Positions 8,013 to 14,478 of a stretch of DNA of 41,377 nucleotides are shown in pieces (positions within the stretch are counted from its first letter, which is position 1; each line of letters begins with the position of its first letter). This DNA is from a virus: IMG/VR virus record IMGVR_UViG_3300049734_000105, positions 1-41,377 of that record. The stretch is one strand, 5' to 3'. Below the pieces are notes generated by a model that saw only the letters and a list, made by a program, of their open reading frames with translations, was not told the origin of the DNA and did not search any database. A program made the position numbers and the translations under genes.

Positions 8013-8064
8013 GTCGGCTTCATTGCCGACACAACTAAGATACAAGCGTTTTCTGTTCTGTCAA
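8013..8064 (-). promoter_or_regulatory. Sigma70-like promoter with inverted repeat in the leader
   Basis: On the minus strand TTGACA (8064-8059), 16 bases, TATCTT (8042-8037). The -35 is a perfect consensus. Immediately downstream lies the inverted repeat GTCGGC/GCCGAC (8030-8025 with 8018-8013) around a 6-base loop, in what would be the 5' leader or the initial transcribed region. This is a likely operator or RNA hairpin. The transcript would lead into the zinc-knuckle, regulator and HNH genes and possibly the terminase operon. Confidence 0.7.
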
Positions 8065-8078
8065 CGGTACGGTTTACG

Positions 8079-8447
8079 TCACCCTGTTTTCAACCACCCC
8101 GGCATGCTGCCGCATTTGCGACATACCCCGATAGGTTGGGTCTGGTCGCAGCAGCGCCACAGGGTGGGAGGTGCCTGTCGGGCTTCCCGCTCCCGCTTGA
8201 AGTGGAGAGAGATGCGCTCCGACTCTGACCGCTTGCTGGCCCGCGAACGCCGCAACGCCCGACAGTGCTCACACCCGCACCCGTGGACATCGCTCTTGCG
8301 GTAGACGTGCGCCATGAGTCGGGGGCCACGCATCCGCCGCCGTAACCCCCGCTCCTTGACGATGTCAGAAATCCGCTTGTGGTTGGCCCCGATCATCCGG
8401 TACGTCCAGCCGGCCAAGTACAGCTCTGCAATCTGGTCGTCGCTCAT
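8079..8447 (-). CDS. Putative HTH plus zinc-cluster DNA-binding protein
   Basis: 122 aa from ATG 8447, overlapping the upstream stop as ATGA. The N-terminus DDQIAELYLAGWTYRMIG followed by HKRISDIVKERG looks like a resolvase/sigma-type helix-turn-helix. A basic middle follows, with cysteine pairs CGCEHC and then CC plus CRKCG near the C-terminus. It is a candidate regulator, located just before the next promoter region. Its target is not evident, and a late-gene activator is one possibility. Confidence 0.55.
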   Translation of the reverse strand: MSDDQIAELYLAGWTYRMIGANHKRISDIVKERGLRRRMRGPRLMAHVYRKSDVHGCGCEHCRALRRSRASKRSESERISLHFKREREARQAPPTLWRCCDQTQPIGVCRKCGSMPGWLKTG

Positions 8448-8614
8448 TCCTTGGGTTTCTCCCTCACCGTGAACCCCCTGGTTTTCAAGTCCTCGGTTAC
8501 CATCTCCAGCCACAAGGTGGGGGCATCCTCACCCCGTGCCTTGCGCCGGCGTTCCAGCTCCCGGAGTGCCGTTCGGATGGCCTCAAGGTCGCCGTGGTTT
8601 ATCCCGTCTCTCAT
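8444..8614 (-). CDS. Small hypothetical protein
   Basis: 56 aa from ATG 8614 to TGA 8444; both ends overlap neighbours as ATGA. The product MRDGINHGDLEAIRTALREL continues as an amphipathic helix and then KTRGFTVREKPKE. No family is recognised. The double coupling and the helical composition support expression. Confidence 0.55.
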   Translation of the reverse strand: MRDGINHGDLEAIRTALRELERRRKARGEDAPTLWLEMVTEDLKTRGFTVREKPKE

Positions 8615-9261
8615 GGGCTGGGTCCGTTGGCGATGCGCTGCGCCAAACTCTCATCGTCGGCTAGTCGCGCTAGGTCGTTGGTGGTCCGCATCCGGTGGAT
8701 GATTAACTCGAACTCATGGTCCGCTGCTTTTTCGGGTTGCTTCTTCGATTCCCCGCGAACCGTGGCACGGGATTCGCTTGGTTGTTCTATTTGAGATCTA
8801 CTTCTTTGAATATCCGAAGGCTTGAACATCCGAAGGCTTGAACATCCGACCGGCTGGTAAGGGGGAACATGACTCATGCTTGAGTCATGCATGACGCATG
8901 CATCCGCAAGTGCGTGCGCCTCATCGTTATAGGCCGGTATGGTGGAATCGGCCTCTTTCGGGTGCGGGTGCTGGTGGTCCGCGAATGTGGGAATGTCCCC
9001 GTAGGGTTTCCCGTCCACTACGTAGAACCGGATGAAGCCGTGATTCTTGAGTCCGAGCAGCACCGCGCCGAAGTCCAGGTCGTCGAATGGCAGGATGTCC
9101 AGCTTGAGTTGCCGCGGCTTCCAGTGGAACCGGCCCCGCCGATCCGCCACGCACCACAGGCCGGCAAACGCCAGCCGCAGCGGTAACCCTTCGATCATCT
9201 CGGCTTCGTACAGTTCGGGATGGGTGAAGAATCCGGGGGATATGGTGCGCTTGCGTGGCAT
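8611..9261 (-). CDS. Phage replication initiator (O-like, winged-helix N-terminus)
   Basis: 216 aa from ATG 9261, which has GGAGG 8-9 bases upstream. Residues 1-105 match a widespread phage replication-protein type: ISPGFFTHPELYEA, LRLAFAGLWCVADRRGRFHW, a block ending in DILPFDDLDFGAVL, and the hallmark DHQHPHPKE. The following linker is low in conserved structure and its DNA carries iteron-like repeats (see 8781-8903). The C-terminal 70 residues are charged and helical and may contact a helicase or loader. No helicase, primase or polymerase gene is seen, so host machinery is presumably recruited. Confidence 0.75.
   Translation of the reverse strand: MPRKRTISPGFFTHPELYEAEMIEGLPLRLAFAGLWCVADRRGRFHWKPRQLKLDILPFDDLDFGAVLLGLKNHGFIRFYVVDGKPYGDIPTFADHQHPHPKEADSTIPAYNDEAHALADACVMHDSSMSHVPPYQPVGCSSLRMFKPSDIQRSRSQIEQPSESRATVRGESKKQPEKAADHEFELIIHRMRTTNDLARLADDESLAQRIANGPSP
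8781..8903. other. Candidate replication origin inside the initiator gene
   Basis: Three elements lie together. An AT-rich stretch occupies 8781-8813 (9 G/C in 33 bases) in an otherwise GC-rich genome. A 16-bp direct tandem repeat (ATCCGAAGGCTTGAAC at 8812-8827 and 8828-8843, then ATCCGA at 8844-8849) follows. Two palindromes come next: GACTCA/TGAGTC at 8871-8886 and ATGCATG/CATGCAT at 8887-8903. The unit length is not a multiple of three although it lies in coding sequence. This is the same arrangement as the lambda origin inside gene O: iterons beside an AT-rich unwinding region in the linker part of the initiator gene. Confidence 0.6.
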
Positions 9262-9338
9262 TACGTGTTGCGCCTCCAGTCGCTGACCGCATCCAGCACG
9301 AAATAGCACGCCACAACAACAACCACGGCCAAGGTCAT
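9261..9338 (-). CDS. Possible 25-aa membrane peptide
   Basis: ATG 9338 to a TAA that overlaps the replication initiator ATG as TAATG. The product is MTLAVVVVVACYFVLD followed by a short polar tail, a probable single membrane span. No strong SD is present. The length is so short that chance is possible; the coupled stop is the main support. Confidence 0.35.
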   Translation of the reverse strand: MTLAVVVVVACYFVLDAVSDWRRNT

Positions 9339-9356
9339 AGGGTAATGTCCCACCTC

Positions 9357-9590
9357 TCACAGGCCGCACTTGCGACATTTCCACGGTACGCCATCTATCC
9401 ACTCGTGGTCACACACCGACGGTTCTGGGCTTACCCTTTCTGCTTCCCGGAGTAGGGCGTCAGCCAGATATACCGATTTCATTACGATGTCGGATTCGTC
9501 GTCTCGGCTCGTCACCACCAGCAGGTTGCGCTCCGTGACCCACTGCGCCAGTTGTGCCGCCATCAGCCCTAAGACATCAGCCCGACGCAT
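9357..9590 (-). CDS. Small protein with C-terminal CxH/CxxC zinc knuckle
   Basis: 77 aa from ATG 9590, overlapping the previous stop as TGATG. The N-terminal two thirds form a helical region (DVLGLMAAQLAQWVTERN, YLADALLREAERV). The end reads CDHEWIDGVPWKCRKCGL, a CxHxW plus CxxCG knuckle that also appears at the ends of the proteins at 14272 and 16148. No function is known. Confidence 0.6.
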   Translation of the reverse strand: MRRADVLGLMAAQLAQWVTERNLLVVTSRDDESDIVMKSVYLADALLREAERVSPEPSVCDHEWIDGVPWKCRKCGL

Positions 9591-9883
9591 CAGTCCTCCA
9601 TCGTGTCGCGCTCGTGTTGCACGCGCATCTCATCGTCCATGTTCTCCAGTTCCCGTTGGAGTCGTTCTATCTCATCCAGTAACTCAGGGACAGCCACACG
9701 ACAGGCCGCGATAAACTCAGCGTCGGATTCGGGAACTACTTGGAGTGAGAACTGAGGATGTTCCCGCCACGACTCGCCCCGCCGCAACAGTCGGCCCCCG
9801 TTGGATGTTTCCGTGGTCGTCCACGGTCCCGGTGTAGCCTGTTGGGCTAGTCTCCGTAACTCCGCGATACGCTCAGGGGTCAC
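9590..9883 (-). CDS. Ead/Ea22-like protein
   Basis: About 97 aa from GTG 9883, one base after the stop of the large fusion gene; an ATG at 9919 would overlap that gene. The pattern TPERIAELRRLAQQATPGPW, then DAEFIAACRVAVPELLDEIERL is that of the Ead/Ea22-like family found in early regions of lambdoid and other temperate phages. The C-terminus is a coiled coil of alternating acidic and basic residues. The biochemical role of the family is not established. Confidence 0.7.
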   Translation of the reverse strand: MTPERIAELRRLAQQATPGPWTTTETSNGGRLLRRGESWREHPQFSLQVVPESDAEFIAACRVAVPELLDEIERLQRELENMDDEMRVQHERDTMED

Positions 9884-9884
9884 G

Positions 9885-12134
9885 CTAGAGCCGCCCGATG
9901 CGCGGAAATAGCTTGCCAATCATCTTGATGTCGCCCTTGTAGCCGACGATGATTTTCTGCTCCCGCTTGGGGAACTTCCGCATGTCCAGCGTTTTCTTGG
10001 CCTGGGCCAGTCGGGTAAACTCTGCCTCGAGGTAGACAATCCGGTTGTACACGCTCAGTCCGTGGTCCCGCATCCAGATTTCGGTTTCTGCCTCGTGACA
10101 GTGGTACGCACCCTTGGTGTCGCGGCTGTCCCCGGTCATCACCACGAAGAACCGATTGGTTGATAGGCAGTTTAGTGCCTTCTCATAACCAGCGAAGAGA
10201 GTGTCACGAAACTCCTCGTAACTGGAGAGCATGTTGATTTCACCCTCGGGCGTCTCACCGTCGTAGTCCCGGTACCGCTCAACCCGGTAGTACGGTGGGC
10301 AACTGAACACCAGGTCATACTCACCCTCAGGCTCGTAAACTGAGCTGTCGGCCTGAACCCATCGCACGTCCTTGAACTCGGAGCAGAGTTTGTTGTTGGC
10401 GTCGCACTGGTTCTGCCGAATCTCGGTTGCCAGGTACTCATAACCGCTTGCGCCGGTGACGAATCCCATCTGAACGCCGCCACCGAACGGGTTGTAGACC
10501 CTGCCGTGGTCGGGGGTGAAAAACCGCAGAACGACTTCACAAGCCACGGGATCAAGTACCGAGGCGTTGCCGTTGTGGGAGCGTCCGGTGACGACGTTCG
10601 CAAAACCGGCCTCACCTTGCCAGCATCCCTCGCGGGTGGCGAATGCGGGGTTGGGAATCCCCTCCCTGACGCCGGCGTCCTCGATACGCGTGCGCCACTC
10701 ACCCTTGAGGCGCAACCAATCGCCCTTCGTGCTGTTCCACACGTTGGTCATGGTGATGTGCGCCAACGTCTTCCTGCGGTGTACTGCTGGGTCACCCTGG
10801 AGCATGTAGTGGAAGCCGGACATCTTGAGGTAGGTCTCAAACCCCAAGCTTTCGAAAACGGCGGGCGTTTCAAAGGTGCTTTTCGGGTTGGTGGTCATCA
10901 GGGCCGGGAAGCCGTCGGTGTTCCGGGCCAACACCTCCTGGGCCATCTCCCGGTAGAGCTGGGGCGTGTAGACATCAGGCCGGATGACGGATTGCAACAG
11001 ACAGAACTCCCCCACCTCGGTGTTGTTCTGGAAGGTGAAGAACCCGGCAAACTTCCCGTCTAACAGCAGGATGATTGCGGAGTGTCGCTGCATGTTCTTG
11101 CGGGCCGCACGGTGGGCGATGCCGTCCTCAAGGGCCAGCTTCGCCACATCCGCCTCAAATCCCGAACCAGTCACTGACTTTACGTACTCGAAACAAACGT
11201 CACCCCTGTCGGTAGCCCTGAGGTTGGGGTCATTCTCCTCGGGCGCGAACATCGTTTCCTGTAGGCTGCGCGGCATTGGTTCCTTTCTGGGTTTTGCGGG
11301 TGCGCCGCATTGGTCGGGACACTTGCCACAGTGCCCGAGGTAAACGGTGGAGTCGTGCAGTGATACCAATGTACCGCCACCCACTGAGTCCTCGCGTCGG
11401 GTGGCTAAGATGTCGCCACTAAGCAGCCGGGGATTGTTGGGGCTGACCCGCAACGGGTTGTCGATCAGTGGACGGAGGGTGAGCAAATAGTCCTGTTTTG
11501 CCTTCGCCGCCCGCCCCCAGGCGGTGTCCCCGTACTGGCACGTCACCACGCGGTTGATGCTCAGGATGCCGTGGTCCCCAATGCGGTTGAATTGGCGGAC
11601 TCGGTGCGCCAGCTCTGCGTCGGTATCTAGCCCACTGGTGGAGGTGTTGACCACCACATCTAGGTCCATCATCTGGGAAAGGTGGTCGTCGGTTAGGGTC
11701 ATCCAGTGCTTGGTGATAATCACAGCCGTCATTTCAGCGGGACGCAGCCGGCGGATTACGGAGAGGGTGTGGTTCCAGTCGTGGCACGGGTCGCCCATCA
11801 CCCCAATCCGATACCAGGTTGCCGGGAATGCGCGGAGCTGGCGAACAATGGCGTCCCGGTGCTCCCACTGGTCAATAAACCCTCTCTTTACGCTGTACCC
11901 GAATGCGATTCCGTACCTAGTGGCAATGCGGTAGGCGTAGCAGTCGTCATAACACCCCGCCTCCGGCCTGGCCCGCATCCCCATCGTACAACCCTTAATG
12001 GTGTCAACGTCAATGACGCCCTTGAGGTTGACGGCGGCGGTGAGGGCCTCATGGTAGCGGCGTGGTGTCCGCTCAACTTCCAGCAAGGGCAATTGCAAAC
12101 CACCAGCCCGTCGGGTTGGGGTAGCGAGCGTCAC
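9885..12134 (-). CDS. Three-domain fusion: radical-SAM-like barrel, GNAT-like domain, DNA amino-methyltransferase
   Basis: 749 aa from GTG 12134 (GTGA overlap). Residues 40-290 resemble a radical-SAM-type TIM barrel: C49, C61 and C65 (CX11CX3C, in EAGCYDDCYAYRIA), strands WYRIGVMGDP, AVIITKH, VVVNTSTSG and ILSINRVV, and a second cluster C269/C272/C276 (CX2CX3C). Residues 310-450 look GNAT-like (SAIILLLDGKFAGFFTFQ, VFESLGFETYLKMSGF) but lack a clear RxxGxG acetyl-CoA loop. Residues 525-735 are an N4/N6 amino-methyltransferase: motif I VYNPFGGG (D to N), motif IV SCPPYY at 611-616, then VVMTGDSRDTKGAY. The known analogue is Mu Mom, a GNAT-related DNA adenine modifier. A self-contained DNA base hypermodification role is inferred. 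It could also be an unusual methyltransferase with accessory domains. Confidence 0.75.
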   Translation of the reverse strand: MTLATPTRRAGGLQLPLLEVERTPRRYHEALTAAVNLKGVIDVDTIKGCTMGMRARPEAGCYDDCYAYRIATRYGIAFGYSVKRGFIDQWEHRDAIVRQLRAFPATWYRIGVMGDPCHDWNHTLSVIRRLRPAEMTAVIITKHWMTLTDDHLSQMMDLDVVVNTSTSGLDTDAELAHRVRQFNRIGDHGILSINRVVTCQYGDTAWGRAAKAKQDYLLTLRPLIDNPLRVSPNNPRLLSGDILATRREDSVGGGTLVSLHDSTVYLGHCGKCPDQCGAPAKPRKEPMPRSLQETMFAPEENDPNLRATDRGDVCFEYVKSVTGSGFEADVAKLALEDGIAHRAARKNMQRHSAIILLLDGKFAGFFTFQNNTEVGEFCLLQSVIRPDVYTPQLYREMAQEVLARNTDGFPALMTTNPKSTFETPAVFESLGFETYLKMSGFHYMLQGDPAVHRRKTLAHITMTNVWNSTKGDWLRLKGEWRTRIEDAGVREGIPNPAFATREGCWQGEAGFANVVTGRSHNGNASVLDPVACEVVLRFFTPDHGRVYNPFGGGVQMGFVTGASGYEYLATEIRQNQCDANNKLCSEFKDVRWVQADSSVYEPEGEYDLVFSCPPYYRVERYRDYDGETPEGEINMLSSYEEFRDTLFAGYEKALNCLSTNRFFVVMTGDSRDTKGAYHCHEAETEIWMRDHGLSVYNRIVYLEAEFTRLAQAKKTLDMRKFPKREQKIIVGYKGDIKMIGKLFPRIGRL

Positions 12135-12404
12135 GCCGCACCCCGCAACTCGCGAAGTCGTTTCTTTGCGCGCTCTATGGCCTTCTGCCGCCACCGTGGG
12201 GCAAAGGGCCTCGGGTGTAGCTCGCCGTCGGTCCAGGTGTCACCGCACCCGGTACAGGTGACCGTGAGCCCGTACCACTCCTGAAACCTGGCGAGCATGC
12301 GCCGACGGCGCTTGCAGACCGGGCAAGCGAACACACGACACCGCTCCTCGGAGTATCGGGCGAAGTTGATATGCACCCACTGGGCGAGCGTCACGCCGCA
12401 CCCC
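12124..12404. repeat. 21-bp direct repeat at two stop/start junctions
   Basis: GCGAGCGTCACGCCGCACCCC occurs identically at 12124-12144 and 12384-12404, exactly 260 bp apart. Each copy holds the GTGA overlap between two genes: the end of one ORF coding for -GAA and the beginning of the next coding for MTLA. The 87-aa gene between the copies could have been inserted or duplicated by recombination at this junction sequence. Confidence 0.8.
12131..12394 (-). CDS. Zinc-ribbon protein
   Basis: 87 aa from GTG 12394 (GTGA overlap) and ending in a GTGA overlap with the fusion gene. CPVC and CTGC form a zinc ribbon (FACPVCKRRRRM, TVTCTGCGDTW), followed by a basic helix AIERAKKRLRELRG. It is flanked by the 21-bp direct repeats, so it may have been added to the operon as a unit. 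It is translationally coupled to the fusion gene and could be a DNA-binding partner, but that is inference. Confidence 0.65.
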   Translation of the reverse strand: MTLAQWVHINFARYSEERCRVFACPVCKRRRRMLARFQEWYGLTVTCTGCGDTWTDGELHPRPFAPRWRQKAIERAKKRLRELRGAA

Positions 12405-12600
12405 CACGGGCGTCACGTGGAACGTTTTCTTGGGGGTTGTTCACGGGCCGTTCGGGTACGGCGAATCGCGAAGAAATGGAGGTGGAACGGGGTGCCACGT
12501 GTGTGCGATTACCCCTTGCGGATGTAATCCACCCCGCCCCACCTTCCCGTGTGAGGGAGGAAGTTGCAGGTACAAAAGACCCTGTTTCACGTTTATCCAT
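12391..12600 (-). CDS. Small hypothetical protein
   Basis: 69 aa from ATG 12600, chosen because GGGAGG stands 4-5 bases upstream; a longer frame from 12699 lacks such a site. The product (MDKRETGSFVPATSSLTREG and onward) is rich in serine, arginine and asparagine with no visible fold and may be disordered. The GTGA coupling to the next gene supports it. Confidence 0.5.
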   Translation of the reverse strand: MDKRETGSFVPATSSLTREGGAGWITSARGNRTHVAPRSTSISSRFAVPERPVNNPQENVPRDARGGAA

Positions 12601-12747
12601 GGACCCTCCCGCATCCGTGGGGAGTTCCGTGGTGGATTCGGGACGGCTTCGGTCGTCTCTGGTCGATTTCGGAAAGACAACGGGAAGGCGCAACGCCACT
12701 ACACGCGCCTATATACGACAGGTTGCGACAACCTAGACCGTCTATAT

Positions 12748-12794
12748 ACTGACTCTTAATCACTAGGTTCACCGTTCGACTCGGTGGCGGCGCA
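12748..12794 (+). other. attP: Predicted attP core: 3' half of a tRNA-Lys(CTT) gene
   Basis: The plus strand folds exactly as the 3' part of a tRNA. The anticodon loop is CTCTTAA (12753-12759) with anticodon CTT, on a 5-bp stem with one mismatch. A 5-base variable loop AGGTT follows, then a perfect T arm CACCG-TTCGACT-CGGTG (12770-12786), acceptor strand GCGGCGC (12787-12793) and discriminator A. The 5' half cannot be folded at normal distance, so this is not a whole tRNA gene. It starts 53 bp beyond the integrase stop (12847). Flanking TAGACCGT copies at 12734-12741 and 12803-12810 and the hairpin AGGTT/AACCT (12720-12734) are candidate arm or accessory sites. Integration would restore the host tRNA. 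The remaining gap 12601-12846 holds no other gene. Confidence 0.82.
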
Positions 12795-12846
12795 CTTAGA
12801 CTTAGACCGTTTTCGATCATGCGTCCGTGTGGAGATTCGGACATAT

Positions 12847-13872
12847 TCACCCTACCAGCCTCAAGCCCGTCGGAATCTCCCCGATAAACACCCGCATCAA
12901 GTCGGCATCCGATTTCAAGAACCCCTCCACCTCGTGCCGCTCGTAGATGGCCGACACGTCGCCCGAACTGTGCCCCAGGTACATGCGCCGCCGTATCCGG
13001 CTAATCCCCGCCTGTTCCATCCAGTGCATGTAGGTGTGGCGGAAGTCGTGGGGCGTCATCCCCGGCCGGACCTTGCCCAACGCCACCCGGAAGGCTTGAT
13101 ACTGGACTGAGGGCTTGATGAGCGGCCCCAGGTTCGGCACTTCCCGGACGCTGGCCCGCGTCTTGGTGCCGAAGATCCGGTAGCGATCCGGTGTGACATC
13201 CCACTTACCCCAGTACTCGCCGCGTCTCATACCGGACAGCACCAGCGCCCACGCCATACCCCCCAGGTGCTGGAGTCCCGTGACCACCTGCCGCAACTCG
13301 TTCACGGACAGCTTCACCCCCGTTTCGGGGCGCTCCGTGTGGGTGGGCACGTCGGCGCATTCCTCGTACAGTCGGTGCCGCTTCCCCAACTCTTGCCGGA
13401 GGAAGGACAGGATGGACGCACGGACCCGGTTGAACATCACCTCGCCGCCTGCACGCCTCTTGTATGCCTTCAACAGCGTAGGGAGGTCTGCCAGTGTGGA
13501 GCCTTCGGGTTCGCCTTTCAGGATGGCGGTAAACGCTTTCCGGTGGTTTTTCCGGTGTTCGTCGCTACAGCGGGTGTGCTGTATCCAGTCGGTGGACGTG
13601 GCCACTAAGTCCTTCATGCTTTCGATGGTCGGCAACCGTTTCCGGTCCCCGTACTTCCACGCCGCCCACACTTCCCGGATACTCACCACGTTGGCCTTGA
13701 TGGCTTTCAACACGTCCAGCCGGTCCAGGTCGTACAGGTCCGACAGCATGTCGTCGTAGCGTTTGGCCTGGGATTCCTTGTTCGTCCCCGTGGCTCGTTT
13801 GATCCTGCCCACACCCCGAAAGGAGCGGTCTATGACGATGGTCCCCAGGTCCCGCTCTACGTAGAGGCTCAC
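12847..13872 (-). CDS. int: Tyrosine integrase
   Basis: 341 aa from GTG 13872, overlapping the excisionase stop as GTGA. The catalytic set is complete: R216 in LSGMRRGEYWG, H275/R278 in MTPHDFRHTYMHW, H301 in YLGHSSG and the nucleophile Y310 in DVSAIYERHEVEGF. An N-terminal core-binding (SAM-like) domain spans about 85-175. It catalyses site-specific integration and excision. The predicted attP lies directly downstream. The N-terminus lacks an obvious long arm-binding domain, so arm recognition may be reduced. Confidence 0.95.
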   Translation of the reverse strand: MSLYVERDLGTIVIDRSFRGVGRIKRATGTNKESQAKRYDDMLSDLYDLDRLDVLKAIKANVVSIREVWAAWKYGDRKRLPTIESMKDLVATSTDWIQHTRCSDEHRKNHRKAFTAILKGEPEGSTLADLPTLLKAYKRRAGGEVMFNRVRASILSFLRQELGKRHRLYEECADVPTHTERPETGVKLSVNELRQVVTGLQHLGGMAWALVLSGMRRGEYWGKWDVTPDRYRIFGTKTRASVREVPNLGPLIKPSVQYQAFRVALGKVRPGMTPHDFRHTYMHWMEQAGISRIRRRMYLGHSSGDVSAIYERHEVEGFLKSDADLMRVFIGEIPTGLRLVG

Positions 13873-14081
13873 GCCGCCGTCGCTTTCTTCCGTCGCACCA
13901 GTGCCGCCCGCACATCAGCCGGTTCATAGAACGTGCGCCGGCCGAACTTGATCGGAGCCAAGTCCTCCATCCGCTCCAGCGTGCGCCGGGAGATGCCCCC
14001 GAGCTGCCGGCAGGTTTCCGCCACGTCCCAGAGCAACACGTCGGGACCAGACGGGGTAACCAGTTCGATCTTGCGGGTCAC
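13869..14081 (-). CDS. Excisionase-like small DNA-binding protein
   Basis: 70 aa from GTG 14081, coupled on both sides by GTGA. The sequence WDVAETCRQLGGISRRTLER, then IKFGRRTFYEPADVRAAL has the MerR/HTH_17 excisionase arrangement: winged helix with helix alpha2 ISRRTLERM and the wing RRTFYEPADV. The basic tail (VRRKKATAA) fits DNA binding. Its position immediately upstream of the integrase supports an Xis or directionality role. Confidence 0.8.
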   Translation of the reverse strand: MTRKIELVTPSGPDVLLWDVAETCRQLGGISRRTLERMEDLAPIKFGRRTFYEPADVRAALVRRKKATAA

Positions 14082-14275
14082 CCCTGACCCCCGGCAACCC
14101 CAAACTCAGTGGCAATCCGAGACAGGACAGGGCGTTCGTCTGCCGGAGCGGAGTCGATTAACGCCGAAAGTTCAGCGTCAGCTTTGCGGCACTTCCGGGC
14201 TGCCTTCTGTACCGCCTTGATTCGCTCGACAGTCGGCAACTGCGCGGCTCGGACTTTGTTACGGGTGTCGCTCAC
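14078..14275 (-). CDS. Small helical hypothetical protein
   Basis: 65 aa from GTG 14275 (GTGA overlap with the upstream stop). It begins MSDTRNKVRAAQLPTVERIK and is dominated by a long basic helix, then an acidic helix ADAELSALID. No family is recognised. The longer frame from 14362 would overlap the upstream gene and is not favoured. Confidence 0.5.
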   Translation of the reverse strand: MSDTRNKVRAAQLPTVERIKAVQKAARKCRKADAELSALIDSAPADERPVLSRIATEFGVAGGQG

Positions 14276-14475
14276 GAGAATACCCCCCACTGTGGATGAG
14301 AACGCTTGCCGCATTTGGCGCAGCGGGTTCCCGCTGTGTCGCTGAACCATTCGTGTTCGCACTCAGGTGCGGTAGTGCTGACCCACTGGCTGTGAGCCAC
14401 AGCGACATGATCGCACGCCGCCACCCAGGGTGCGTTGACCTTCGCGCACGTCGGACAGACCCAACCTTCGGCCAT
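14272..14475 (-). CDS. Double zinc-knuckle protein
   Basis: 67 aa from ATG 14475. An N-terminal CPTC and downstream C/H pair (CDHVAVAH) form one possible site. The C-terminal CEHEWFSDTAGTRCAKCG is the same CxHxW/CxxCG knuckle seen in two other small early genes. A role in binding nucleic acid or protein is plausible but not shown. Confidence 0.6.
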   Translation of the reverse strand: MAEGWVCPTCAKVNAPWVAACDHVAVAHSQWVSTTAPECEHEWFSDTAGTRCAKCGKRSHPQWGVFS

Positions 14476-14478
14476 CGG

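Noticed and set aside
10506-12284. Several plus-strand open frames opposite the three-domain fusion gene
   Set aside because: The minus-strand product has recognisable domains throughout. The opposite frames have random composition and no ribosome sites.
12705-12794. A complete functional tRNA-Lys gene ending at 12794
   Set aside because: GCGCCTA at 12705 could partly pair with the acceptor strand, but it is 50 bases from the anticodon instead of about 34 and no D arm can be folded. The segment is better explained as attP.
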